From assembly GCA_023623095.1 (NCBI GenBank), contig JAMNXX010000312.1:1-16633 (forward strand): 16,633 nt of DNA, written 5' to 3'. The notes beneath the pieces were generated by a model. The model saw only the letters and a list, made by a program, of their open reading frames with translations, searched no databases and was not told the origin of the DNA. This DNA comes from Bacillota bacterium (GTDB taxonomy: Bacteria; Bacillota; Clostridia; Peptostreptococcales; Thermotaleaceae). The position numbers and the translations under genes were made by a program. Shown one piece after another: positions 1 through 7,545 of the stretch (position 1 is the stretch's first letter; each line of letters starts with the position of its first letter).

Positions 1-608
1 TAACGGATTAAATTTGCATTGCGCATTTGCAGTAACTTCTCAGCGGTACGGACGACCACGGGGCGGGGATCATTGTCTATATAGCTGCGAAGAGAAGCCT
101 CATAGTCGATATATGTGTGTTCGAGCGCCTCGAGCGTCTTCAGCTTCATTAGCGGTGAGGCATACCATTCATCCAGATTTTGTGCACTATTACCATAATC
201 CAACTTGCTCTTCATTGTGAATACAGTATCACTAATTATTTTTTGTTCTTCCTCGCTTAAACCACTGGAGTAGCTGTTTGCAATAAACTCCTCATATTGA
301 GCATAGTTGTAGATATTGTTTTCAGCAAAAATCGCCTCGTTTGAGATAATTTCATCTATTTCAGAAATAAGGGCAGCCTTCTTGCCCGGTATATCGTATT
401 CGGCAAGCTCTTCGGGTTCAAGCGTTTCTCCGTAAAGTCCAAACATCTCATTCTGATAATATCCGTAAATGCCATGGGTAGTTAGACTATCATATGAACG
501 CAAAAATTCGCTCAAAAATGCAAACCATGTTAATACACCCATAGCAACAATAATTGCAAGAATACGCCAATTCCATAGCTTCTTAATTTCGCATGCAAAT
601 ATTCTCAT
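1..608 (-). CDS. ABC-2-like permease subunit, 3' end outside window
   Basis: Open frame read from an ATG at 608 to the window edge without a stop, 202 codons seen, so the C-terminal part is missing. The protein starts MRIFACEIKKLWNWR, followed by one hydrophobic helix at about residues 13-32 and then a long hydrophilic, acidic stretch. This is the same arrangement as the neighbouring permease (basic N-terminus with an E-KK motif, one helix, large loop), so it is probably a second membrane subunit of the same exporter. Its ATG overlaps the TGA of the upstream gene in an ATGA (605-608), which implies coupled translation as the last visible gene of the sigma factor operon. The ABC-2 assignment is inferred from topology and context; the remaining helices lie outside the window. 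Confidence 0.75.
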   Translation of the reverse strand, partial: MRIFACEIKKLWNWRILAIIVAMGVLTWFAFLSEFLRSYDSLTTHGIYGYYQNEMFGLYGETLEPEELAEYDIPGKKAALISEIDEIISNEAIFAENNIYNYAQYEEFIANSYSSGLSEEEQKIISDTVFTMKSKLDYGNSAQNLDEWYASPLMKLKTLEALEHTYIDYEASLRSYIDNDPRPVVVRTAEKLLQMRNANLIR

Positions 609-1627
609 AATAATTCCCTCTTTTTATAAATCTTTGTAGCAATGAATGCGGTAATGGAAAGCACAGTAAGAGAAAGGAAAAGCCCTATGCTCTCAAAGTT
701 AGCCCATATGATGTCTGCTCCACCGTCGGTGAACCACAGCCCGCTATTTTTCCATAACCAAATGGGAGTAAGACCCCAAATGGCCCGTGAAACCGAGCCC
801 ATTGGAAAGAGGACCTTAACAAGAAATGTGATCCCTATTACCAATGCAGCGGCTATGAACGCTCCATATCCATTACGAACAAATACCCCAGCTGCATACC
901 CCAACAGGCAAAAGCAAATTGCCATGCCAAAGGTTATGCCTATTGTCGCCCAGAGATACCCTTTAACAGTGAAGCTTTGCCATGTCATGAAAGGCTTACC
1001 GTATTCATTCACAGCGTAGTTAAACATACTTGAAACATTGTCATCCCACACACCAGAAAAATCGAATCTGAGGAAAAATACACACAAACTCACTCCAAGA
1101 ACTACGGCAGTCAAGGCTATTGCCACCGTCAGCGAAGCGCACAACTTTGTCCTGAGTATCCGTCGTCCAACTTTTGTAGCGCTGATAATATGTTCGGTGT
1201 CTCTCAAGTTTTCGTAGGTTACCGATATAAGCGCAGCAAATAATGCTAGCAAACAGCTTTCCGCAATGATTGCCATAAACATAGTCTTAAACAACATACT
1301 GTGGAGATAATGAGTCTTTTCACCGAAGTATTTTGACAAAGCATCACCGTTAGCGGCTTTCTCATCAATTACATGTTGTAATTTTTCATACTTATTACGT
1401 ATATTCTTAGCGTTTTCGCCTGTAATACCGTTCTTTCTTATATATTTTTCTGCAATTTCGTTTGTCTTTAGCCCTTCAAAGATATTGACAATATCCGCTT
1501 CATAATTCAAGCTATAATCGTTGTAACTGGCTATAGCAATGACAGCATTTAAAACAATGCACAGAACAACGAAACCAATCATCACGGGTAAAAGCACAAG
1601 TTTTTTTAGTTCGAATCTAAATAGCAT
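605..1627 (-). CDS. ABC transporter permease, ABC-2-like
   Basis: 340 residues. Hydrophobic segments lie at roughly 11-33, 110-137, 162-187, 220-247, 252-272 and 312-332, with a hydrophilic loop of about 75 residues between the first and second helix. One N-terminal helix, a large loop and then a cluster of helices is typical of ABC-2-family exporter permeases. The start is ATG at 1627, preceded by GAGGTGG; only 9 bases separate it from the ATPase stop, and its own TGA overlaps the next permease start. It should form the membrane channel energised by the ATPase at 1637-2491. The substrate cannot be read from sequence. Known relatives of this layout export peptides, antibiotics or lipids, but that is only family background here. 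Confidence 0.85.
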   Translation of the reverse strand: MLFRFELKKLVLLPVMIGFVVLCIVLNAVIAIASYNDYSLNYEADIVNIFEGLKTNEIAEKYIRKNGITGENAKNIRNKYEKLQHVIDEKAANGDALSKYFGEKTHYLHSMLFKTMFMAIIAESCLLALFAALISVTYENLRDTEHIISATKVGRRILRTKLCASLTVAIALTAVVLGVSLCVFFLRFDFSGVWDDNVSSMFNYAVNEYGKPFMTWQSFTVKGYLWATIGITFGMAICFCLLGYAAGVFVRNGYGAFIAAALVIGITFLVKVLFPMGSVSRAIWGLTPIWLWKNSGLWFTDGGADIIWANFESIGLFLSLTVLSITAFIATKIYKKRELL

Positions 1628-1636
1628 CTATCCACC

Positions 1637-2491
1637 TCACATTGTCTCATCACGATAAATATATAGGAAAACATCCTCAAGGTTTGGACTGACACTTCGC
1701 GCCACATCGCTGCAGTTGGTCTCGCTTACGAAGCGCGTGATGGTTTTGCCGTTCTCTTGGTGTTCTGTGAGCACTAGATAAGGCGAATTAACACTGGTAA
1801 TATCGTCCGTTTCATAGACCTTACCCATAAGGGTCTGACATATTGATGCAGGTGTGTCGTTGGTGAATAGCCTGTGATTTTTAATCATAACAACCCTACT
1901 TGCGATTGTTTCAATGTCCGACACAATATGCGTCGAAAGAATAACAATGCGGTCTTTGGATAGAGACGAGATAAGATTACGGAAACGGACACGTTCTTTT
2001 GGATCGAGCCCTGCCGTCGGCTCGTCAAGAATTAGGATTTTGGGGTCATTCAGCATAGCTTGAGCGATTCCAACGCGCTGAATCATACCACCTGAAAACT
2101 TCTTCATTTTCTTATCGCGTACATCTGACAAGCCCACAAGCTCTATGAGTTCGTCAGCCTTTTGCTTTGCTTTGTCACGAGCAATACACTTTAGCGCGGA
2201 CATATATAACAGGAACTCTCTTGGCGAGTGGTTTCCATAGTAGCCAAAATCCTGCGGCAGATAGCCGATAATGTCTCGATATGAAGCATCAAGCCCGAAG
2301 ATTTCATCTCCATTCCAAAGGATTTCACCCTTTGTGGGAAAGATAAGTGTCGTGAGCATTTTTATAAGCGTAGTCTTGCCTGCACCATTTGGGGCAAGCA
2401 AAGCATAAATACCGCTGGAGAATTCGAGATTGATATCTTCCAAAGCAGTGAAATTTCCATATTTCTTAGTTACATTGTTAAGTGATAGCAT
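1637..2491 (-). CDS. ABC transporter ATP-binding protein
   Basis: 284 residues, a single cytoplasmic nucleotide-binding domain. Visible motifs: Walker A APNGAGKTT at 33-41 (Ala where Gly is usual before PNG), Q-loop Gln80, signature FSGGM at 132-136, Walker B ILILDEP at 152-158, and switch His188 in STHI. After about residue 210 comes a C-terminal extension, as in BcrA/CcmA-like exporters. ATG at 2491 is preceded by GGAGG with 9-base spacing, and the gene overlaps the 3' end of the membrane protein gene by 14 bases. It presumably powers the two permeases that follow. Family assignment is very secure; transported substrate is unknown. Confidence 0.95.
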   Translation of the reverse strand: MLSLNNVTKKYGNFTALEDINLEFSSGIYALLAPNGAGKTTLIKMLTTLIFPTKGEILWNGDEIFGLDASYRDIIGYLPQDFGYYGNHSPREFLLYMSALKCIARDKAKQKADELIELVGLSDVRDKKMKKFSGGMIQRVGIAQAMLNDPKILILDEPTAGLDPKERVRFRNLISSLSKDRIVILSTHIVSDIETIASRVVMIKNHRLFTNDTPASICQTLMGKVYETDDITSVNSPYLVLTEHQENGKTITRFVSETNCSDVARSVSPNLEDVFLYIYRDETM

Positions 2492-3185
2492 ATTTTTTTA
2501 CCTCCGATAGCATTTTTGAAACTTGATAAGCAAGTATAGCCCCTCCGAGAATGGCAAGAACGACGGAAAAGGCAGTTGGCATTTCACGTAATATCGTCTC
2601 CCATTTATCTCTTAGCAAGAATGGGATTACAGTATTTACGACCACCCATACAGCCGAAAACACAGCATATACCCATTTACCATGAAGGAAACGCATAAAG
2701 GATATACTCAAGATAGCACAGAAAAACAGGGCAAACAGGCAAAGCGGAAACAGCGAGAAGAATTCATATCCACTTTCTGTACTGATTATCGTGATAACCG
2801 CAGTGTATACAAAGCCGACAACAGAGTAACAAATCACCCGTAGCGCGGTTACTTGCTGTATGGTGTAGTAACAAGTCTGTTTTAGTTCGTATAACCCACA
2901 GACCCGCTCCGATGTTTCAGCAAACATAGTTATCAATAGAAAAAACAGCGGGGCAACAGCAATAGAGGCAGAATAGCGGTAATCATCAGGTGCAAAACTG
3001 AATAGCATAAGAACAACTGCAAGAGTAACAGCAGTAAAGAACAAGCTATACCCAGTATCCCAAAATATGAAACGGAAGCCGATGATGCGCAACATCTCTG
3101 CAATCCTTTCTCTTGCCGTTTGCGGCTTGACTAAACCATGCGAAAGGATGTATTTAATACTTTTATTCTTTGTTTTCTCATCCAT
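2478..3185 (-). CDS. Six-helix membrane protein, candidate partner of the ECF sigma factor
   Basis: 235 residues from the ATG at 3185, which has AAGGAG 10 bases upstream; the frame could open at a TTG at 3194, but that lies against the ribosome binding site. About 40 charged N-terminal residues are followed by about six hydrophobic segments (near 41-63, 73-89, 118-137, 142-162, 170-190, 203-222) and a short basic tail. I do not recognise a named domain. There is no zinc-binding HxxxCxxC anti-sigma motif. It overlaps the sigma factor stop by 8 bases and the ATPase start by 14. In the Bacillus subtilis sigY operon, small membrane proteins lie between sigma factor and ABC genes and hold the sigma factor in check, so an anti-sigma or transporter role is plausible but inferred from position only. 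Confidence 0.8.
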   Translation of the reverse strand: MDEKTKNKSIKYILSHGLVKPQTARERIAEMLRIIGFRFIFWDTGYSLFFTAVTLAVVLMLFSFAPDDYRYSASIAVAPLFFLLITMFAETSERVCGLYELKQTCYYTIQQVTALRVICYSVVGFVYTAVITIISTESGYEFFSLFPLCLFALFFCAILSISFMRFLHGKWVYAVFSAVWVVVNTVIPFLLRDKWETILREMPTAFSVVLAILGGAILAYQVSKMLSEVKKYAIT

Positions 3186-3726
3186 AATCGGCAAACTCCT
3201 TTCTAATCAGATTAATAAGGCGGTAATACTTGGACTTTACACTTCCCTCAGGAATTCTTTCTATACCTGCGATTTCAGAGAATGTGTACCCTCCGAAGAT
3301 GTGAAGCCGGAAAATTTTCTGCGTATCTGCAGGCAAACCGCCCAGAAAAGTGCATATCTTCTCTGTAAAATCCCTGTCTGCTAACTGCCGAGTGAAGTCT
3401 GATTCATCAATCGGCTCCACCTCGTCAAGCGATATTGTCTTTGTCATCTTGTGATAGTTGCGTGAACGAAACCAATCCACAACCTTATTTGTCGCAATCC
3501 TGTATAACCATGTTCGGAATCCTGCACCTCGCTTCATATCGTAAAACCTTGCTGTCTTGAGCATCGAGATAAATATCTCCTGTGTTAGTTCAAGAGCAAT
3601 ATCTGCATTGAAAACTTGTTTTCTCACAAAACCGTAAATCTCGTCATAGTAATATCTCACCAGTTCATCAGCGGCAGCGCGGTCGCCGTTTCGCTGTATT
3701 TTCTTTATTAGGTGCAGCTCTTCCAA
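3178..3726 (-). CDS. ECF-type RNA polymerase sigma factor
   Basis: About 182 residues. Region 2 spans about 23-88, including ELTQEIFISMLK and the -10-binding stretch FRTWLYRIATNKVVDWFR. Region 4 (about 122-175) has LPADTQKIFRLHIFGGYTF and the helix-turn-helix FSEIAGIERIPEGSVKSK. Size and two-domain layout are those of group 4 (ECF) sigma factors. The frame is open from GTG at 3735, but AGGAGG occupies 3740-3735, so that GTG overlaps the ribosome binding site; TTG at 3726, eight bases after it, is the better start. The gene leads the operon and is followed with overlap by a membrane protein and ABC transporter genes, so it most likely switches on its own operon in response to an envelope signal. 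The signal is unknown. Confidence 0.92.
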   Translation of the reverse strand: MEELHLIKKIQRNGDRAAADELVRYYYDEIYGFVRKQVFNADIALELTQEIFISMLKTARFYDMKRGAGFRTWLYRIATNKVVDWFRSRNYHKMTKTISLDEVEPIDESDFTRQLADRDFTEKICTFLGGLPADTQKIFRLHIFGGYTFSEIAGIERIPEGSVKSKYYRLINLIRKEFADYG

Positions 3727-3734
3727 CCGCACCA

Positions 3735-3740
3735 CCTCCT
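3735..3740 (-). promoter_or_regulatory. Shine-Dalgarno that fixes the sigma factor start
   Basis: AGGAGG on the minus strand. Possible starts are GTG at 3735 (overlapping), GTG at 3732 (2-base spacing) and TTG at 3726 (8-base spacing). Only the TTG has normal spacing. Confidence 0.75.
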
Positions 3741-3757
3741 TTGTCTGTTTATCTATA

Positions 3758-3786
3758 TATTCGTAATGAATAAAAAAATAGTTTCA
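3758..3786 (-). promoter_or_regulatory. Candidate ECF-type promoter of the sigma factor operon
   Basis: On the minus strand TGAAAC (3786-3781) is followed after 17 bases by CGAATA (3763-3758); the spacer is T/A-rich. ECF sigma promoters of the SigW type are TGAAAC, about 16 bases, CGTA, so the -35 matches fully and the -10 partly. It lies about 20 bases before the Shine-Dalgarno of the sigma factor gene, the place expected for an autoregulated promoter. A housekeeping promoter with TTGAAA shifted by one base cannot be excluded. Confidence 0.55.
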
Positions 3787-3858
3787 AACTAAGAAAAATA
3801 TTTTAGGATTTTGCTGCGCTCGTAACAAAGATAGTTACAATTCCGCATCCATTTTGCC

Positions 3859-3989
3859 AACTCAACTCTATCCCTTTTAGGGCAGTTGATATGTTGCCCC
3901 GAACAATAAAAATAAAGGTTTCCCGGTATCAGCATCTTCCTAAAAATAGCCGAACGAAAAATGCAATGGCGTGAAACCCTTTGTTTGTC
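3859..3989. repeat. Hairpin repeat copy R1, degenerate
   Basis: The first about 70 bases are by eye about 70% identical to 13388-13456 (shared pieces: AACTC-ACT, TTGATATG, AACAAT-AAAAATAA, GGTTTCCCG). The element then forms an imperfect hairpin: left arm about 3909-3933 (AAAATAAAGGTTTCCCGG), right arm about 3963-3989 (GTGAAACCCTTTGTTTGTC), with a bulge and several mismatches. It lies between two divergent operons and is probably an eroded copy of the same element as R3. Confidence 0.6.
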
Positions 3990-3990
3990 A

Positions 3991-4398
3991 GCGTTTGTAT
4001 AGCCTCTATTTCTCCACCATTGACATCAATGTTACACACTCTGCAGTAGTCTACAGCCAATCAGACTTCGCTATAGCTCGTCTTTTTGGGCAGCCTTTGT
4101 ATGGGTGGAACATCAGCTTCTTTAGTCCTTTCACTCCTTCACAAGCTGTGTGACCATCTCCACATGGGATGAGCCGCTTGGATTGATGTCTTGGGAATGT
4201 TTTATGTTTTAAGAATACATTTAATTACTTTATTTTTCTACTGTATTTTCCATATGTTAATCTATCAAGTAATAAGATTTAAAAAAGAGTACATGTTATA
4301 AAAATGAAAAAGTACTGGAAAGAACAAAATACCAATCAGCTTGTTTTCTCTGCGCGCAACCTCTTTTTATGCAAGCAAAACTACTTTTCAACATAAAA
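3991..4398. other. Intergenic stretch without a supportable gene
   Basis: About 400 bases between R1 and the two-component operon. 3991-4190 is less A+T-rich than the rest and has a 60-codon open frame at 3971-4153 (+) that begins inside R1; it has no good ribosome binding site and resembles no family I know. On the minus strand the same stretch has short open pieces broken by stops, which might be eroded mobile-element sequence, but no motif confirms it. 4190-4398 is plain AT-rich DNA. Confidence 0.4.
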
Positions 4399-4427
4399 TT
4401 CAACTAATCGTCATTTAAGGGTAATAT
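4399..4427 (+). promoter_or_regulatory. Possible housekeeping promoter for the two-component operon
   Basis: TTCAAC (4399-4404), 17 bases, TAATAT (4422-4427), about 50 bases upstream of the response regulator start. Spacing is ideal, but both hexamers are only partial matches to TTGACA/TATAAT. Confidence 0.3.
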
Positions 4428-4477
4428 ATAGTTAAGCACTTGCACTTTAAACTTCTTGAAACAAGGGGAGAAATATT

Positions 4478-5161
4478 GTGTATAAAATTCTGTTAGTTGA
4501 TGATGAACGTTCCATATTAGATCTGCTGGAAATGATATTGAAAAGAGAGCAATTTCAGGTAGCTACAGCTTCTGACGGAAAGTCAGCCATGGCTCTATTC
4601 GATTCCTTCAACCCTGACCTTGTTCTATTGGACCTTATGTTGCCAGATACAAATGGACATGATTTGTGCAGAGAAATGGCAAATAAACGAAGAGTTCCAA
4701 TCATAATGCTTACAGCCAAAAATGATATCATCGACAAGGTCCTCGGTCTTGAGCTAGGAGCTGACGACTATATTACAAAACCCTTTGATACAAGAGAGCT
4801 GGTAGCCCGCATAAAAGCTGTACTACGACGTCTGAAGAAGAATGAAGCTGACGACAGAAAGATCTTAAGCCATCTTGATCTGGTAGTAGATCTGGAAAAT
4901 CGAACTGTGACGAAAGGTGGTAAACCTATTGAGCTCACCTTGAAGAAATATGAGCTTTTGGAGGTACTCATCAAAAACCCCCGGAAGGTGTTCGGACGGG
5001 AGGAACTTCTCCAACAGGTCTGGGGCTATGATTTCATGGGCGATACCAGAGCTGTAGATATTTGTGTTACACGATTAAGAAAGAAGATTGAGGATGACAG
5101 CAGCAATCCAAAGCACATTTTAACCGTATATGGCTTCGGTTACCGGTTTGGAGGTGCATAG
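4478..5161 (+). CDS. OmpR/PhoB-family response regulator
   Basis: 227 residues. The receiver domain (about 1-120) has the acidic pair Asp8/Asp9, phospho-acceptor Asp52 in LLDLMLP, Thr79 and Lys101 in TKPF. The C-terminal winged-helix DNA-binding domain (about 130-225) contains the typical LTLKKYELLEVLIKNP and DTRAVDICVTRLRKKIE stretches. The start is GTG at 4478 with AAGGGGAG seven bases upstream. The kinase gene follows after one base and is its cognate sensor by position. It should bind DNA as a phosphorylated dimer. The likely target set includes its own operon with the lipoprotein gene, but that is inference. Confidence 0.95.
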   Translation: MYKILLVDDERSILDLLEMILKREQFQVATASDGKSAMALFDSFNPDLVLLDLMLPDTNGHDLCREMANKRRVPIIMLTAKNDIIDKVLGLELGADDYITKPFDTRELVARIKAVLRRLKKNEADDRKILSHLDLVVDLENRTVTKGGKPIELTLKKYELLEVLIKNPRKVFGREELLQQVWGYDFMGDTRAVDICVTRLRKKIEDDSSNPKHILTVYGFGYRFGGA

Positions 5162-5162
5162 G

Positions 5163-6551
5163 ATGAAGCTTAAAGAAAAGTTGATCCTATACTACCTATC
5201 AGCAACATTCGTGATTCTGTTCTTTGTTGGTTTTGCCGTTCTTAATGCAATCAAAAGCCTGAGCATCAATACGATGGAACAGCAGTTAATTGGCCAAAGC
5301 AGTCTGGCAGAATTGTACATTTCTCAGCTTCACGCTCTCCAAAACGAAGGGTCTGACGAACTGAGCGACGAAACGGCTCAATATGTAATCGGAAAGCTAG
5401 GTCTTGTTTTCGGTAATATCCGTATATATGATAACAATTTACGTCTTCAGGCTGCTTCTAAAGATAATACCGAAATCAGCATCACCGATATGGAAAACAC
5501 CGAAATACTAAGTGCTGCGGCTAAAGGAGACTATGCTTACTTGGTGAGAAATAGCACCGCCTTCTTCGCGTCACCAATCACCTTTGAAGGCAATCCAATC
5601 GGCATTCTGGAGATTATATACCCAATGAGCTTTCTCGAAAGCCTGATTTCAGGAGTTTCAAATATTCTGTTCTTTGGTGCTTTCATATTTGCAGTGCTTA
5701 TGACCCTTATCAGCATCTATATCGCCGCAAGACTAACAAAGCCGATTCATAAGCTGGCTGAAGTCGCCAATAACTACGCCAACAGGATTTTTACACCGGT
5801 TGAAATTAAGGGCTCCGACGAAATATCCCAGCTTTCCCGCAGCTTCAATGCAATGGGTATTCAGCTCCAGGATTATATACAAAGACAAAAACAATTCGTG
5901 TCGAATGTGTCCCACGAACTCAGAACCCCCCTTACAGCCATAAAGGGCTATTCGGAGTTTCTTGCCGATGAAATCGGGGACAGACCTGATCTGAAGAAGG
6001 CCGTCTTTCATCTCAATAATGAGTCGGATCGGCTTGCCAAGCTTGTGGACGAAGTATTGACGCTATCCAGGATAGAAACAGGCCGGGAGGAGTTTCATCT
6101 TGATAAGCTTAATCTTTCAAGCCTTATTAAGGATACAACCGAAAAATTGCTGCTCCGGGCACAAAAATATGAAATAAAAATCGTTTCAGACATAACCCCT
6201 GAGGTTTATGTGAGAGGAGATAAAGAAAAGCTGGTTCAGGTAATTGTGAATCTGCTCGATAATGCATTTAAATATTCGCCCCCGCAGTCTACGGTAAGGG
6301 TGAGCTTATACAAAGAAACAGCTGAAGCAATCCTTATGGTAGTTGACCAGGGAATCGGCATCCCTGAGAAGGACAAGTTAAAAGTGTTCGACCGCTTTTA
6401 TCGGGCTGAAAATGCCCACAGTATTTCCGGAACAGGGTTGGGCCTTTCTATTGTAAAGCATATTGTCGATGCTCACGGCGGGTCAATCAAGTTTACAGAG
6501 GGAGTCGAGGGCGGTACGACCGCGATACTGAGGCTTCCTGCAGAAGCCTAA
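5163..6551 (+). CDS. HAMP-containing membrane sensor histidine kinase
   Basis: 462 residues from ATG at 5163, chosen because GGAGGTG at 5148-5154 is correctly spaced; the frame is open further upstream, inside the response regulator gene. Order: TM1 about 8-30, extracytoplasmic sensor about 31-162, TM2 about 163-188, HAMP about 189-241, dimerisation/phosphoacceptor domain with His251 in SHELRTP, and ATPase domain with N-box NLLDNAFKYSP (363-373), G1 DQGIGIP (395-401), F-box FDRFYRAE and G2 GTGLGLS (423-429). All catalytic motifs are intact. The about 130-residue outer domain resembles the mixed alpha/beta sensor folds common in ResE/PhoR-like kinases; no ligand can be predicted. Partner: the response regulator immediately upstream. 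Confidence 0.95.
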   Translation: MKLKEKLILYYLSATFVILFFVGFAVLNAIKSLSINTMEQQLIGQSSLAELYISQLHALQNEGSDELSDETAQYVIGKLGLVFGNIRIYDNNLRLQAASKDNTEISITDMENTEILSAAAKGDYAYLVRNSTAFFASPITFEGNPIGILEIIYPMSFLESLISGVSNILFFGAFIFAVLMTLISIYIAARLTKPIHKLAEVANNYANRIFTPVEIKGSDEISQLSRSFNAMGIQLQDYIQRQKQFVSNVSHELRTPLTAIKGYSEFLADEIGDRPDLKKAVFHLNNESDRLAKLVDEVLTLSRIETGREEFHLDKLNLSSLIKDTTEKLLLRAQKYEIKIVSDITPEVYVRGDKEKLVQVIVNLLDNAFKYSPPQSTVRVSLYKETAEAILMVVDQGIGIPEKDKLKVFDRFYRAENAHSISGTGLGLSIVKHIVDAHGGSIKFTEGVEGGTTAILRLPAEA

Positions 6552-6650
6552 TTGTTACAACTTTGAAACAAGTTCGATGTAAGTATGAAACACGATACTG
6601 CTATGCTATAGTAAGACACGACAAGGCACAATTCAAAAGGAGGAGTTTTT

Positions 6651-7409
6651 ATGAAAAGAAAATTTATAATTGTACTTTTACTTTTTGCATTGATATTTAT
6701 ATCGACGGCCTGCACAGACTCGCAGCTGAATACAGGAAAAGTCAAGGTTATTGAAAAACAGGATTCCAACAGCGCAACCGTTCAGGATAAAAATCAGGAT
6801 AAAGGGAAGGTCGAAGACGAAGACAAGAATACAAATAAAGGCACGCAGCAGAAAAGCGATCTCGATGACAAAAGCGATGTACTCCAAGCAGACACCGAGG
6901 AGTATATCAAAAGCATCATCGAAAAGAGATCCATCAATGTTCTGACCGCAATAAAGAACTATGACATGAAGAAGCTTGCCGATGCAATCCATCCTGATAA
7001 GGGAGTTCGCTTCTCACCATACGGATATGTTGATGTCGACAACAATCTTGTATTCACTGCAGAGGAAGTGAAAAACCTAGCTACCGACCCCAAGACATAT
7101 CTTTGGGGACATTACGACGGTTCGGGTGAGCCCATAGCGCTCAACTTCCCTGACTATTATAAGAAGTTCATCTATGATGTAGACTTTCTAAATGCTGAGC
7201 AAGTAGGCTACAACAAAGCCCTAGGCCATGGAAATTCCCTTAACAACAGCTTCGAAGTTTACAAAAATTCGATCATCGTCGAATATTACTTTTCCGGATT
7301 TGATCCCCAATATGAAGGTATGGACTGGAGGAGCCTCAGACTCGTATTTGAAAAAAAGGATGATATCTGGTATCTTGTCGGAATCATTCATGATCAGTGG
7401 ACAATTTAA
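6651..7409 (+). CDS. Lipoprotein of unknown function linked to the two-component system
   Basis: 252 residues. The N-terminus is a lipoprotein signal (MKRKFIIVLLLFALIFISTAC) with lipid-bearing Cys21. Residues about 25-75 are a Lys/Asp/Gln-rich low-complexity linker, and about 78-252 a folded domain ending in a Trp/Phe/Tyr-rich stretch (YGMDWRSL-like region, then WYLVGIIHDQWTI). The tail resembles the last strands of NTF2-like or similar cone-shaped domains, but I do not recognise a family. AGGAGG five bases before the ATG is strong. It lies 99 bases after the kinase gene with no convincing promoter or terminator between, so it is probably co-transcribed and could be an accessory sensor or target of the system. 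The protein would be anchored on the outer face of the membrane. Confidence 0.8.
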   Translation: MKRKFIIVLLLFALIFISTACTDSQLNTGKVKVIEKQDSNSATVQDKNQDKGKVEDEDKNTNKGTQQKSDLDDKSDVLQADTEEYIKSIIEKRSINVLTAIKNYDMKKLADAIHPDKGVRFSPYGYVDVDNNLVFTAEEVKNLATDPKTYLWGHYDGSGEPIALNFPDYYKKFIYDVDFLNAEQVGYNKALGHGNSLNNSFEVYKNSIIVEYYFSGFDPQYEGMDWRSLRLVFEKKDDIWYLVGIIHDQWTI

Positions 7410-7433
7410 TCCTGCAACCTGCCTCATCTAAAA

Positions 7434-7459
7434 GGACTTTGGAATTGCTTCCAAAGTCC
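7434..7459 (+). terminator. Perfect 11-bp hairpin after the two-component/lipoprotein operon
   Basis: GGACTTTGGAA, loop TTGC, TTCCAAAGTCC, 24 bases after the lipoprotein stop. The stem is perfect, but no clean U-run follows on the plus strand (AGACTGTTTCC), so it may work as a weak terminator or mainly as an mRNA 3'-end stabiliser. Confidence 0.6.
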
Positions 7460-7545
7460 AGACTGTTTCCTTATGACCACATTGTATGCATAACCTTTTC
7501 CTATTTCAACAGGATAGGTGAAACTGACAGCTATATACTCGTTTT

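Noticed and set aside
642..1019. 125-codon plus-strand ORF opposite the permease gene
   Set aside because: Antisense shadow of a well-supported membrane protein gene; no ribosome binding site.
3971..4153. 60-codon plus-strand ORF
   Set aside because: Starts within the hairpin repeat, lacks a ribosome binding site and matches no known family.
6563..6612. Possible promoter before the lipoprotein gene (TTGAAA-N15-TATGAA or TATGAA-N17-TATAGT)
   Set aside because: Each option has either bad spacing or a poor hexamer.
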